Shown: positions 27,852-36,654 of the stretch, one piece after another
Position numbering within the stretch: position 1 is the stretch's first letter
Layout of the letters: each line of letters opens with the position of its first letter
NCBI RefSeq assembly: GCF_000263715.2
Contig: NZ_CM001514.1
Span: forward strand, 916,936-980,935
Direction of reading: 5' to 3'
Source: Pseudomonas synxantha BG33R
Lineage (GTDB): Bacteria > Pseudomonadota > Gammaproteobacteria > Pseudomonadales > Pseudomonadaceae
Length of the DNA: 64,000 nt
Notes under the pieces: model-generated
The model's input: the letters and a program-made list of their open reading frames with translations, nothing else
Told to the model about the DNA's origin: nothing
Database searches by the model: none
Made by a program: the position numbers and the translations under genes

Positions 27852-30005
27852 ATGCACAATGACGGAAAGGTGGTGCCTATCAACAGGGCACAGGCCACGC
27901 CATCGCCGCTCGCGCGCCTGCCGGTGGTGTTGCTGCAGGTGCGTGACAAGGCCGCGCAACAATTGCAGCAGGGTTTGCAGGAACTGTTCGATAACGCCGA
28001 CGACACCCTGTTCGAAATGGCTGACAAGGCCCGAAGCACCGTCGACCATCATATTTTTTTCGAAGCAATGCGCGACCTGCGCCTCAAGCGCAAGAACTTC
28101 GAACGCGTGTTCATGGAGCAGCTGTTTGTCGCCTTCGCCAATCTGGGCCAGGCCGGAAGCGGCGATCTGCACCTGGTGCCGGTGGTGTCCTACGAAGCGG
28201 TATCCGGTACCAGTGCCGACGACATGGAAAAAGCCGTAGCCCTTGAGGCGATGCTCAGTCGGGTGCGGCATCGTGATGGCTTGGCCCTGGGACAGTTAAG
28301 CGCGCGCATGAGCCAATTGCTGGGCCGGCGCCTGGATGACCAGGCGAACCCACTGGGCCCGGCACTGCTCTGTGAGTTTTTTCTGCAGGCAGGGCGCAGC
28401 CTGGGGGTGGAAATCCGCGTCAAACTGATCATGCTCAAGCTCTTTGAAAAATACGTGCTCAGTGACGCGGACCTGTTGTATGGCGAAGCCAATCAACTGC
28501 TGGTCGCCGTTGGTGTACTGCCTGAACTCAAGGCCGTGCCATCCCGTCGTCCCGGCGGGCGCGCCAGCCGGGAACACCAACGCGCCAGCCAGCCGATCGT
28601 CGACCCGCCGCTCGATAAAAGCGGCCAGCAAGCGTTCAGCGCATTGCAGAAGTTACTGCAAGCCGTGCGTGGCAGCGTGGCGCCGACCCTCGAAGCCAGT
28701 GCCGAGCCGCAACCCATTGCCACCCGTGATCTGCTACGCCTGCTGTCGCATTTGCAGCAGTACGTCCCCGAGCCCGAGGTTGAAGACGATTTCGACCTGC
28801 GTAACCAGCTTGAACAGCTGCTCACCCGAGTCAGCGTCAAGAGTGGCAAGTCGCGGGTCCTGGAAGAGGCTGACGAAGATGTAATCAATCTGTTCGCTAT
28901 GCTGTTCGCCTTCATACTCGGTGATAGCAGCGTGCCGGACGCGTTCAAGGGCCTGATCGCCCGTTTGCAGATCCCCTTGCTGAAAGTCGCCGTGCTGGAC
29001 AAGAGCCTGTTCAGTTGCACGCGCCATCCGGCGCGACGCTTGCTCAATGACATCGCGGGCGCCGTCATGGGCTGGAGCCCGCCCGAAGACGCCTCCCGCG
29101 ATACTCTGTACCTGTGTGTCGAGCAGGTCGTGCAGCGTTTATTGAATGAGTTTGTTGAAGACCCGGCGATTTTCTCCCAGCTACTGACCCAATTCAGCGC
29201 GTTTACCGCTGATGAATCCAGGCGCAGCGAGTTGCTTGAGCGCCATACCCGAGAGGCCGAGCAGGAGCGCCTGCATACCGAGGCTGCCCGCCAACGTGTG
29301 GCGCAGGTGCTTGATCGAAGGCTGGCGGGCAAGGTTCTGCCGCAGTTTGTGGTGCAATTCCTCCAGCAAGCCTGGAGCCAGGTGTTGCTATTGGCCATGC
29401 TCAAGCATGGCGGACAGTCGCTGCAATGGCAGGCAGCGCTGCGCACCCTGGATGAGTTGATCTGGAGCGTCGGCCTGCGGGAAGACACCGAAGCGGGCCG
29501 GCATTTGCTTGAGCAACTACCCGCGTTGCTCAAGGCGTTGCGTGACGGTTTGGCCGCTGCGGCGTTCGACTCTTTCAGCACCCGTGAATTTTTCCGGCGG
29601 TTGCAGACCATGCATGTTCAGTGTTGCGGGGGCGACGGCGCCGAAGTGCTGGTCGAAGTCCGTGAGTCCTTCACGCTTGGCACCGGTGCGCCGTCCGTCG
29701 TTGCGCCGCTGCCCGATGATGACCCCGACCTGCTCAAGGCCAGGCAGTTGCAGATCGGCGCCTGGGTAGCGTTTCAGCACGATCAGGAAATCACCCTGCG
29801 CTGCAAGTTGACGGCAATCATGCCGCCTGCCAATACCTGTATTTTCGTCAGCCGCACCGGGCTCAAGGTTCTGGAAAAAACTACCGACCAGTTAGCCCAT
29901 GCGTTCAAGCGTGGTGTGCTGCGCACGCTGGATGATGGCCCTTTGTTCGAGCGTGCATTGGCTGCGGTGATGGGCGACCTGCGTCAACTCAAACGCGGCA
30001 AGTGA
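27852..30005 (+). CDS. DUF1631-family large cytoplasmic protein
   Basis: 717 residues with no signal peptide and no membrane helix, mostly helical. A PilZ-like, beta-rich tail is at about 640-710 (LQIGAWVAFQHDQEITLRCKLTAIM ... FVSRTGLKVLEKT). The family occurs in gammaproteobacteria and its function is not established; I see no clear RxxxR c-di-GMP motif, so I do not claim binding. ATG 27852 has an ideal AGGAGG five bases upstream. It sits between nadC and ampD as in PAO1. Confidence 0.8.
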   Translation: MHNDGKVVPINRAQATPSPLARLPVVLLQVRDKAAQQLQQGLQELFDNADDTLFEMADKARSTVDHHIFFEAMRDLRLKRKNFERVFMEQLFVAFANLGQAGSGDLHLVPVVSYEAVSGTSADDMEKAVALEAMLSRVRHRDGLALGQLSARMSQLLGRRLDDQANPLGPALLCEFFLQAGRSLGVEIRVKLIMLKLFEKYVLSDADLLYGEANQLLVAVGVLPELKAVPSRRPGGRASREHQRASQPIVDPPLDKSGQQAFSALQKLLQAVRGSVAPTLEASAEPQPIATRDLLRLLSHLQQYVPEPEVEDDFDLRNQLEQLLTRVSVKSGKSRVLEEADEDVINLFAMLFAFILGDSSVPDAFKGLIARLQIPLLKVAVLDKSLFSCTRHPARRLLNDIAGAVMGWSPPEDASRDTLYLCVEQVVQRLLNEFVEDPAIFSQLLTQFSAFTADESRRSELLERHTREAEQERLHTEAARQRVAQVLDRRLAGKVLPQFVVQFLQQAWSQVLLLAMLKHGGQSLQWQAALRTLDELIWSVGLREDTEAGRHLLEQLPALLKALRDGLAAAAFDSFSTREFFRRLQTMHVQCCGGDGAEVLVEVRESFTLGTGAPSVVAPLPDDDPDLLKARQLQIGAWVAFQHDQEITLRCKLTAIMPPANTCIFVSRTGLKVLEKTTDQLAHAFKRGVLRTLDDGPLFERALAAVMGDLRQLKRGK

Positions 30006-30066
30006 TCGCAACCGCAGGGTGGAACGCGGCATACTGGTAACACCTCGTCTCATTTCAGGAGCCTGT

Positions 30067-30630
30067 ATGCAGTTGGACCCCGCCAGCGGTTGGTGCCAGG
30101 GCATCCGTCATTGCCCGTCGCCCAACTTCAACGAGCGCCCTGAAGGCGAAATCTCGCTGTTGGTGGTGCATAACATCAGCTTGCCTCCAGCGCAGTTTGC
30201 CACGGGCAAGGTGCAAGAGTTTTTTCAGAATCGTCTGGATGTGTCAGAGCACCCCTACTTTGCCGGTATCGACCACCTACGCGTGTCTGCGCATTTTCTG
30301 ATTGAACGTGACGGCACTGTGACGCAATTTGTCTCGTGCCGGGACCGGGCCTGGCACGCCGGTATTTCCAGCTTCGAGGGGCGCGAGGTGTGCAATGATT
30401 TCTCGCTGGGGATCGAACTGGAAGGCACAGACGAACTGCCGTTCACCGATGCCCAGTACGCGGCGCTGACCGAGCTGACGCGCCAGTTGCTCAAGGCTTA
30501 CCCAAAGATCACTCGCCAACGTATTTGTGGTCACAGCGATATCGCTCCGGGGCGCAAGACCGACCCGGGCCCCGCTTTTGATTGGGCGCGCTTTCTCGGC
30601 GCCCTGCAGGATGGAGGACACGAACAATGA
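30067..30630 (+). CDS. ampD: 1,6-anhydro-N-acetylmuramyl-L-alanine amidase AmpD
   Basis: A 187-residue cytoplasmic zinc amidase of peptidoglycan recycling. Its loss derepresses AmpC beta-lactamase in related species. Zinc-site motifs are LLVVHNISLP (H35) and CGHSDIAPGRKTDPG. It begins with the typical DPASGWCQGIRHCPSPNFNERP. The start at 30067 rather than 30019 follows the family. It is coupled to ampE by ATGA. Confidence 0.95.
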   Translation: MQLDPASGWCQGIRHCPSPNFNERPEGEISLLVVHNISLPPAQFATGKVQEFFQNRLDVSEHPYFAGIDHLRVSAHFLIERDGTVTQFVSCRDRAWHAGISSFEGREVCNDFSLGIELEGTDELPFTDAQYAALTELTRQLLKAYPKITRQRICGHSDIAPGRKTDPGPAFDWARFLGALQDGGHEQ

Positions 30631-31463
30631 GTTTCCTGGTGTTGGTGCTGGCGGTGTGGATCGAGAAGTTCTCGGCCTTGCGCCTGCGGTTGCAGCGCGA
30701 CGGTGGATGGCTGCGTGAGCTGGCCAAGCTGGAGTCGAGCCCGCGCATGGGCAAGCGACCCTGGCTGATCCTGACGCTACTGGTGCTGCTGCCGGTAGCG
30801 TTGCTGGCGCTGTTGTTGTTGGTACTGGAGCCGGTGGCCTATGGCCTGTTGGCGTTACCGGTGCACATGCTGGTGGTGATCTATAGCCTGGGCCGTGGTG
30901 ATTTATTGGCAGGGCTGGGGCCGTTCCGTGATGCCTGGCGACGTGGCGACCTGCAAGCTGCAGAGCATGTGGCCGAGCGCGACCTGAAGCTTGGCGCCGA
31001 CACTGGCGAGCAATTGCTGGAGCGGGTCCAGGGCTATCTGTTGTGGCAGGCGTACCAGAGCTTTTTTGCGGTGATTTTCTGGTATTTCCTGCTGGGCCCG
31101 GTGGCGGCTTTGGCCTACCGGCTGTTGGCGCTGGCCAGCGAACATAGCCAGAATCCCTTGGTGGCCGAACGTGCCGCGCAGTTGCGTCACGCGTTTGACT
31201 GGTTGCCGGTACGCCTGTTGGCGGCGAGCTTTGCTTTGGTGGGCAACTTTGTCGGGGTCAGTCGGGTGATGCTCCACGAACTGCTGAGCTGGGACATCAG
31301 CGCGGCGCAGTTGATGGAAAAGGTCGGGCTGGCCGCGGCTGAAATCCCTCCTCCAGTGGTGGGGGCTGACGGCATCAATAGCCTGGATCGGTTGTGGGAG
31401 CTGCTGCTGCGTGCGGCGGTGTTGTGGTATGCCGGGTTTGCCATCTGGACTGTATTGCCCTGA
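30627..31463 (+). CDS. ampE: Inner membrane protein AmpE
   Basis: A 278-residue membrane protein (MSFLVLVLAVWIEKFSALRLRLQRDGGW) with about four transmembrane segments and a cytoplasmic region between. The ampD-ampE pair is conserved and linked to beta-lactam induction, although AmpE's own reaction is unknown. It overlaps ampD by 4 bases; a REP-containing gap follows. Confidence 0.93.
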   Translation: MSFLVLVLAVWIEKFSALRLRLQRDGGWLRELAKLESSPRMGKRPWLILTLLVLLPVALLALLLLVLEPVAYGLLALPVHMLVVIYSLGRGDLLAGLGPFRDAWRRGDLQAAEHVAERDLKLGADTGEQLLERVQGYLLWQAYQSFFAVIFWYFLLGPVAALAYRLLALASEHSQNPLVAERAAQLRHAFDWLPVRLLAASFALVGNFVGVSRVMLHELLSWDISAAQLMEKVGLAAAEIPPPVVGADGINSLDRLWELLLRAAVLWYAGFAIWTVLP

Positions 31464-31467
31464 ATAC

Positions 31468-31540
31468 TGTGGGAGGTGGGCTTGTCCCCGATGACCACCG
31501 GGATCTACACCTCTTGTGGGAGGGGGCTTGCTCCCGATGG
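31468..31540. repeat. Two REP elements in direct orientation
   Basis: TGTGGGAGGTGGGCTTGTCC at 31468 (divergent copy) and TGTGGGAGGGGGCTTGCTCC at 31515 point the same way, unlike the inverted REPINs elsewhere in the window. Confidence 0.8.
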
Positions 31541-31900
31541 CGGCCTCCGGGCCGACCAGGGGGCTGGATCAGACCGAGTACATATCCATTCCTGCGGTAA
31601 CGGCCACGGTTGGTTCCGCTTTTACAGCGGGTCACTTTGGAAAAGAGCCCCAAAGTAACCAAAGGGCTCTTGCCCCACCACTCGGCACCTCGCTTAGGCT
31701 CGGTGTGCCCGTAATCCGCCAGTGATTTGGGGGGCCGCCGCCACGCGCCATCCATGGCGCGGGGCGGCTAAACCGGCATCCCTGCCGGTTTACCCCCCAA
31801 ATCCCTGTCGAATTCCGGCCAGCGTGGTTTGACGGGGCGCTTAAGATCAAGATCAAAAGCAGATCAAGATCAAGAGCGGCTCGCTTCGCATCGTGGTTAC
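31541..31900. repeat. Interspersed Pseudomonas repeat element (non-coding)
   Basis: The 595-base gap between ampE and the chemoreceptor is filled by this block. It contains TCACTTTGGAAAAGAGCCCC and AAGTAACCAAAGGGCTC, the palindromes CGCGCCAT-CC-ATGGCGCG (31744-31761) and AAACCGGCA-TCCC-TGCCGGTTT (31770-31791), then AGATCAAGATCAA twice (about 31848-31880). The frame reading GAEWWGKSPLVTLG on the minus strand is one I recall as a recurrent spurious translation in Pseudomonas genomes. I therefore call a repeat, not a gene. Confidence 0.65.
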
Positions 31901-32058
31901 GGGGGCAAGCCCTCCTACATGTGCTCTCCGGATCTGCCGTTAATCTTACGTTACAAAACTTCCCTTCGAATTGAGCTATACAGACAGAGCGCCAAATAGT
32001 GGCTATCTGCCGCCGCCCTGCGCCTCAATAACAATAAAAGAAGGGGAGGTCACCTGTG

Positions 32059-34086
32059 ATGAGCTTGCTCTATCCTGCCGTTGCGCTGATGAACCGCCTG
32101 AGCTTCGGCATGAAGTTCAGCCTGATCAGCGTGCTGTTTCTGCTGCCGATGCTGGCGACCAACTATTACCTGGTGCGTGACTCGTGGCGCGAATTCCAGG
32201 GCACCCGTGTCGAACTGCAAAGTCTCGACCTGCTTGGCAGCAGCCTGGCATTGCGTCGTGAGTTGGAAACGCTCAACAACCAGGTGCAGATCAACGTCAT
32301 TCTCGGGCAGTCCGGCAAGGCGGCTGATCTTGAAGCGCAGATCACTGCCCTGGAGCAAGGTGTGCTGGAGCGGTTGCAGGGGTTGCACGCCATGGCGACG
32401 CAGCCCGAGCAAGTCGAGGTTTTTGAAAACAAGCGCGACGAGCTGATCGCCGCGTTCAAGGCGCAGCAACAGGAAACCTCGTTGCTCAACAAAGCGGCGT
32501 TGATCGGCAAGTTACTCAACCAGGCCCAGATGCTTAGCCAAATTATCGCCAGCCAAGCCGGCTTGAGCCGTGATGTGCAGAGTGACCTGCGCCAACTCAG
32601 CGACCTGGTCACTGCGGTCACCCCACAGGTCACCCAACTACTCGGTGAGGGCCGCGCGATGGGCGCGTATTCCCTGGGCCAGGGCTTTATCAATTCCTCC
32701 TCCAGTACGCGCTTTGACGAATTACTGCAGCAGGTGGAAAAGCTCCAGGGCGAATACGGCTTGAAGCTGCAGGACGCGCTGGGCGCCAGCAACGCCGCGC
32801 ACGCAGCACTCGATAGCTTGGCGCAAGCCAGCCAGGCCAGCCTCAAGCAAGGCAGTGAGTTGTTCGAAGAACAGGTGGTAATGGCCGAGACCCTGGATAC
32901 ACCGTGGCAAGGTTTTTACGACGGCGTCAGCCAACTGATGGCCAAGACCTATCAACTCGATGACGCCACCTTAGCGTTCATCGGCCAGCAACTGGAGCAG
33001 CGTCTGGCGCAAAACCGCCTGCACATGGTGTTGCTGGTCGCGGCCCTGTTGGCGGTATTTGCGCTGATCTTCTACTTGTATGCAGGTTTCTTTGTCTCCA
33101 CCCGCACTACCTTGCGCAGCCTGGGGGCGATGATGGACAAAGTCGCGGCCGGTGACATGACGGTCACTTTCGTCGCCCACAGCCGCGACGAGCTGGGAGA
33201 CCTGGGCCAGGTATTCAATGGCACCGTGGCCAAGATCCACGACCTGATTGAGCGCGTCGGGCATACGGTCAGCCAGGTCGAGTTGCAGGCCAGCCAGGTG
33301 CAGACGATTTCGGCACAGAGTAACCAGGCGGTTTCCGGCCAGCGCAGCCAGATCGAGCAAGTGGCAACGGCGATGAACCAGATGTCTGCCACCGCACAGG
33401 AGGTGGCGCGCAGCGCGGCGGCGGCGGTCAACAGTGCACAGAGCGTCAATGATGAAACCGTCAGCGGGCGGGCGCTGGTGCAATCTCAACAAAGCGGCAT
33501 CGCACGCCTGGCTTTGGAGATCGATGAGTCGGTGCGGGTGATCAATCAGTTGGCGGCCGATAGCCAGTCCATCAGCAGCGTATTGGAGGTGATCAAGAGC
33601 ATCGCTGAGCAAACCAATTTGCTGGCGCTCAACGCGGCCATCGAAGCTGCGCGTGCCGGTGAGCAAGGACGCGGTTTTGCCGTAGTGGCCGATGAGGTGC
33701 GCACCCTGGCCCGGCGTACCCAGCATTCCACCGGAGAAATCGAACAAATGATCAGCCGCTTGCACAGCGGCGTCGGCGCAGCGGTAAAGGCGATGGGCAG
33801 TAGCCATGAAATGGCGAGTGGCACGGTAGGGCAGTCGGAAAAGGTCCAGCACGCCCTGGAAAATATCCTCGGTGCCGTAGGCATGATTGTTGACCAGAAC
33901 CAGCAGATCGCCGCTGCCGTGGAGCAGCAAACGGCGGTCGCTCACGACATCGACCAGAATATTGTCCAAATCAACCGCGCCGGTGAACATGCAGCACAAG
34001 GCGCCCAACAGACCGAAGCGGCCAGCCGGCAGTTGTCGGCGCAGGTCATTGAGTTGAAGCAATTGATTGGCGCGTTTCGGGTGTAA
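32059..34086 (+). CDS. Methyl-accepting chemotaxis protein
   Basis: A 675-residue transmembrane receptor. TM1 at about 18-38, a large helical periplasmic sensor to about 315, TM2 at about 316-342 ([21 protein letters not shown]), HAMP at about 343-400 ([17 protein letters not shown]), then the signalling domain with the conserved tip [20 protein letters not shown]. No C-terminal CheR-binding pentapeptide is seen (ends IGAFRV). Ligand unknown. The start is ATG 32059 with GGGGAGGT upstream; GTG 32056 is also open. PAO1 has a transducer at the same place. Confidence 0.93.
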   Translation: MSLLYPAVALMNRLSFGMKFSLISVLFLLPMLATNYYLVRDSWREFQGTRVELQSLDLLGSSLALRRELETLNNQVQINVILGQSGKAADLEAQITALEQGVLERLQGLHAMATQPEQVEVFENKRDELIAAFKAQQQETSLLNKAALIGKLLNQAQMLSQIIASQAGLSRDVQSDLRQLSDLVTAVTPQVTQLLGEGRAMGAYSLGQGFINSSSSTRFDELLQQVEKLQGEYGLKLQDALGASNAAHAALDSLAQASQASLKQGSELFEEQVVMAETLDTPWQGFYDGVSQLMAKTYQLDDATLAFIGQQLEQRLAQNRLHMVLLVAALLAVFALIFYLYAGFFVSTRTTLRSLGAMMDKVAAGDMTVTFVAHSRDELGDLGQVFNGTVAKIHDLIERVGHTVSQVELQASQVQTISAQSNQAVSGQRSQIEQVATAMNQMSATAQEVARSAAAAVNSAQSVNDETVSGRALVQSQQSGIARLALEIDESVRVINQLAADSQSISSVLEVIKSIAEQTNLLALNAAIEAARAGEQGRGFAVVADEVRTLARRTQHSTGEIEQMISRLHSGVGAAVKAMGSSHEMASGTVGQSEKVQHALENILGAVGMIVDQNQQIAAAVEQQTAVAHDIDQNIVQINRAGEHAAQGAQQTEAASRQLSAQVIELKQLIGAFRV

Positions 34087-34211
34087 GAACTTTCTGTGGG
34101 ACGGGGTCATGAATCACGTGGCATTTGTCCTGATTTGCCGGGCTGTGTTTTATCGCAACGTGAATGGGTGAGAATTTGTTTCATCAGTCACGGTCACGAG
34201 GGGATACGACG

Positions 34212-34640
34212 ATGGCCGCTGCAATCGGCATCAAAGGGCATTGTGCCCAGTGCAACATGACGTTTGAACTCAAGCCTTGGCAACTGAACGCCATCGCCAT
34301 GGAAGTACCGTTTGACTGCGCGTACTGCCACTCGGGCCTGCAGTTGTGCTGCCACAAGCAGTTGCGTCAGTTTCGCGCCCTGGACCAATGGGCGCTGGTG
34401 CGGCCCGGCATGATCATGCTGACGTGCGCGACCTTGCTGATGGCGTTGTTCGCAGAGTGGTTGGGGCTGCTCAGCGTGATCGGGCAGTTGAACATTTCGC
34501 TGGTCGCGGTGTTGATTCATCTGCTGGTCGTGCGCTATGCCCGTTATCGGCAAAGGATGACCTTGAACTTGCAGGTCATCAGCCCGCTACCAATTGAACA
34601 GCTCGCACGCATTGCGTGTGCTCGTCTCACCCAGCAATAA
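34212..34640 (+). CDS. Membrane protein with N-terminal zinc-ribbon, unknown function
   Basis: 142 residues. The N-terminal GHCAQCNMTFELKPWQLNAIAMEVPFDCAYCHSGLQ gives two CxxC pairs typical of a zinc ribbon. Two transmembrane helices follow (MIMLTCATLLMALFAEWLGLL, ISLVAVLIHLLVVRYA). Start ATG 34212 with GAGGGGA upstream. The last 54 bases overlap the convergent tatD. I do not recognise the family. Confidence 0.65.
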   Translation: MAAAIGIKGHCAQCNMTFELKPWQLNAIAMEVPFDCAYCHSGLQLCCHKQLRQFRALDQWALVRPGMIMLTCATLLMALFAEWLGLLSVIGQLNISLVAVLIHLLVVRYARYRQRMTLNLQVISPLPIEQLARIACARLTQQ

Positions 34641-35363
34641 AGGGCTGATGCCCATACGCTCAGCCAGGGCGGTGCAGATAGCCGGCAGGTGTTGCGGGCT
34701 ATTGCGCTGGTTGGGATACATGGCCGGGGCCATGTCCGGCGAATCGGTTTCCAGTACCACGGCTTCAAGAGGCAATTGCGCCAGTACCTTGTGCATGCGC
34801 AGGGCCTGGGGCCAAGTGGCGGCGCCGCCCAGACCGAGTTTGAAACCCAGTTTGATGTACTCGCGGGCCTCTTCAATGCTGCCGGCGAACGCATGAATAA
34901 TCCCGCCCCTCGGTAGACGGATGCGCTTGAGCGTGGCAATCACGACGGCGTGGCTGCGGCGTACATGCAGCAAGGCGGGGAGTTGGAAATCCGCCGCGAG
35001 TTTCAGCTGGGCTTCGAACAGGCTTTGCTGGCGCTCGCGATCCAGGTGCTCAAGGAAGTAATCCAGACCGATTTCGCCCACGGCGCAGAGTTGCCGATGG
35101 CCGTGCAAGCGCGTCAACCAGTCACCCAGCTCCAGCAGGTCGGCAGGGCGATGCTCATCGAGATACACCGGGTGCAAACCAAAGGCCGCGAACAAACCGT
35201 CGTCCTGCTGCACCAGATCCCACAGCTGCTGCCAGTTTTTCTGATACACCCCCAGTACCACCAGACGCCGTATCCCGAGTTCACGGCTATGGGCGAGGAC
35301 TTGCGGGCGGTCGTGATCGAAGTCCGCAAAGTCCAGGTGGGTGTGGGTGTCGATCAGCTCCAC
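34587..35363 (-). CDS. tatD: TatD-family metal-dependent DNase
   Basis: A 258-residue TIM-barrel hydrolase. Metal ligands are recognisable in IDTHTHLDFADFDHD, AVGEIGLDYF, LHVRRSHAVV and ETDSPDMAP. The family are 3'-5' DNases and D-aminoacyl hydrolases; which TatD paralog this is (TatD, YcfH or YjjV type) cannot be decided here. It is cotranscribed after cra with a 2-base gap, so it may form part of the cra unit. Confidence 0.88.
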   Translation of the reverse strand: MELIDTHTHLDFADFDHDRPQVLAHSRELGIRRLVVLGVYQKNWQQLWDLVQQDDGLFAAFGLHPVYLDEHRPADLLELGDWLTRLHGHRQLCAVGEIGLDYFLEHLDRERQQSLFEAQLKLAADFQLPALLHVRRSHAVVIATLKRIRLPRGGIIHAFAGSIEEAREYIKLGFKLGLGGAATWPQALRMHKVLAQLPLEAVVLETDSPDMAPAMYPNQRNSPQHLPAICTALAERMGISPLLLGETSTRNACELFNW

Positions 35364-35365
35364 GT

Positions 35366-36361
35366 TCAGGCCTCGTGAATGCGCTGCTTGAACGTGCGGC
35401 CAATTGCATGCACACCCGGTTGGTACTGCTCTTCTTCGATGGCCGCCAGGGCCAGGCGCAGGGCGGTCTCGGCGATCAGTTGATGTTGCTGGGCCATGGC
35501 GTTGACTGGCAGCGGCAGGAAGTCCAACAGTTGGGTGTCGCCAAAGGTGCCCAGGCGCAGCGGCCGCGACCGGAGCGGGAAGTCATGCAGCGCATCGAAC
35601 ACGCCTTGCAGCAGCACGTAGGAGGTAGTCACCAGCGCGTCAGGCAAATGCCCCAGGCGCTGCAGCAGTTGCTCCATCAGCTGTCGGCCACAGTCACGGC
35701 TGAAGGCTTCGCCCTGTTCGATGATCACTTCGCCGGTGAAGTCTTGCAGCGCTTCACGAAAACCCGCAGTACGTTCCTGGCTGATGCTCAGCTCGGGACG
35801 TGCGCCGATCAGCGCGATTTGCTTGGGCAGCGGTTGTAGCAGGCTGCTGGTGAGTTGCTGACAGGCCTGGTGATCATCGCTGACCACTGAGCAGAACTGG
35901 TCAGGCTCCATCACCCGGTCGATGGCAATCACCGGCAGCCCCTTGGCTTGCAAGTCGCGATAGCTGTCATCGCTGGCCGGCAGGCAGCTGGCGACGAACA
36001 ACGCATCGCAACGCCGCGCACGGAACAGTTGCAGCAGTTGGCGTTCGCTGTCGGCTTCGTCATCGGAGCTGGCAATCAGCAACTGATAGCCCCGTGCCCG
36101 GGCGCCTTGCTCCAGCAGCTTGGCAATGCGTGCGTAGCTGGGGTTTTCCAGGTCTGGCAGGATGAACCCCAGGGTGCGCGTATGCCGGCTGCGCAGCCCT
36201 GCGGCTTGAGGGTTGGGGGTAAAACCATGGGCCTGGACCACGGCACGCACACGCTCAACGGTTGCGTTGCTGATGCGCTGCTGTTCGGCCTTGCCATTGA
36301 TGACATAGCTGGCGGTGGTCACGGACACACCGGCCAAGCGTGCAATATCACTGAGTTTCAA
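35366..36361 (-). CDS. cra: Catabolite repressor-activator Cra (FruR)
   Basis: A 331-residue LacI-family regulator. The N-terminal helix-turn-helix is MKLSDIARLAGVSVTTASYVINGKAEQQRIS, followed by the hinge and a sugar-binding domain. In P. putida, Cra represses the fruBKA operon and is released by fructose 1-phosphate. It is divergent from fruB, with the operator at 36507-36518. Confidence 0.95.
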   Translation of the reverse strand: MKLSDIARLAGVSVTTASYVINGKAEQQRISNATVERVRAVVQAHGFTPNPQAAGLRSRHTRTLGFILPDLENPSYARIAKLLEQGARARGYQLLIASSDDEADSERQLLQLFRARRCDALFVASCLPASDDSYRDLQAKGLPVIAIDRVMEPDQFCSVVSDDHQACQQLTSSLLQPLPKQIALIGARPELSISQERTAGFREALQDFTGEVIIEQGEAFSRDCGRQLMEQLLQRLGHLPDALVTTSYVLLQGVFDALHDFPLRSRPLRLGTFGDTQLLDFLPLPVNAMAQQHQLIAETALRLALAAIEEEQYQPGVHAIGRTFKQRIHEA

Positions 36362-36506
36362 ACCGGGATTTCCTTGTTTTTTAGAGCGTGCCCCGACATT
36401 TTGTCCAATCGTAACCGATTCCAGCCCGCGACCAATGTTTCGCGACAGGTGCCGAGTGGTGCTTCAAGCTTGCGCAATTAACGCGTAATCTGCCATAAAT
36501 TCTAGA

Positions 36507-36518
36507 TTAAACGTTTCA
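36507..36518. promoter_or_regulatory. Cra operator (TTAAACGTTTCA)
   Basis: An exact copy of the Cra site described for the fruB promoter of P. putida. It lies about 140 bases upstream of fruB and 145 from the divergent cra start, so it could control both. The rest of this 293-base spacer shows no gene. Confidence 0.9.
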
Positions 36519-36654
36519 GCAAGCGTATTTTTACGATGTTCGCCGCTGATTGACTACTGCCAATTGACCACTCAGTCAGTTATTTTTGAACGTCTCGCGC
36601 TGATTTATTCAAAACAATACCTAGTGCGCACATCGCACTAACTAGGAGAACGGC

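Noticed and set aside
31375..31755. 126-aa minus-strand frame after ampE
   Set aside because: It spans a REP pair and an interspersed repeat with palindromes; similar translations recur as spurious proteins in Pseudomonas genomes.
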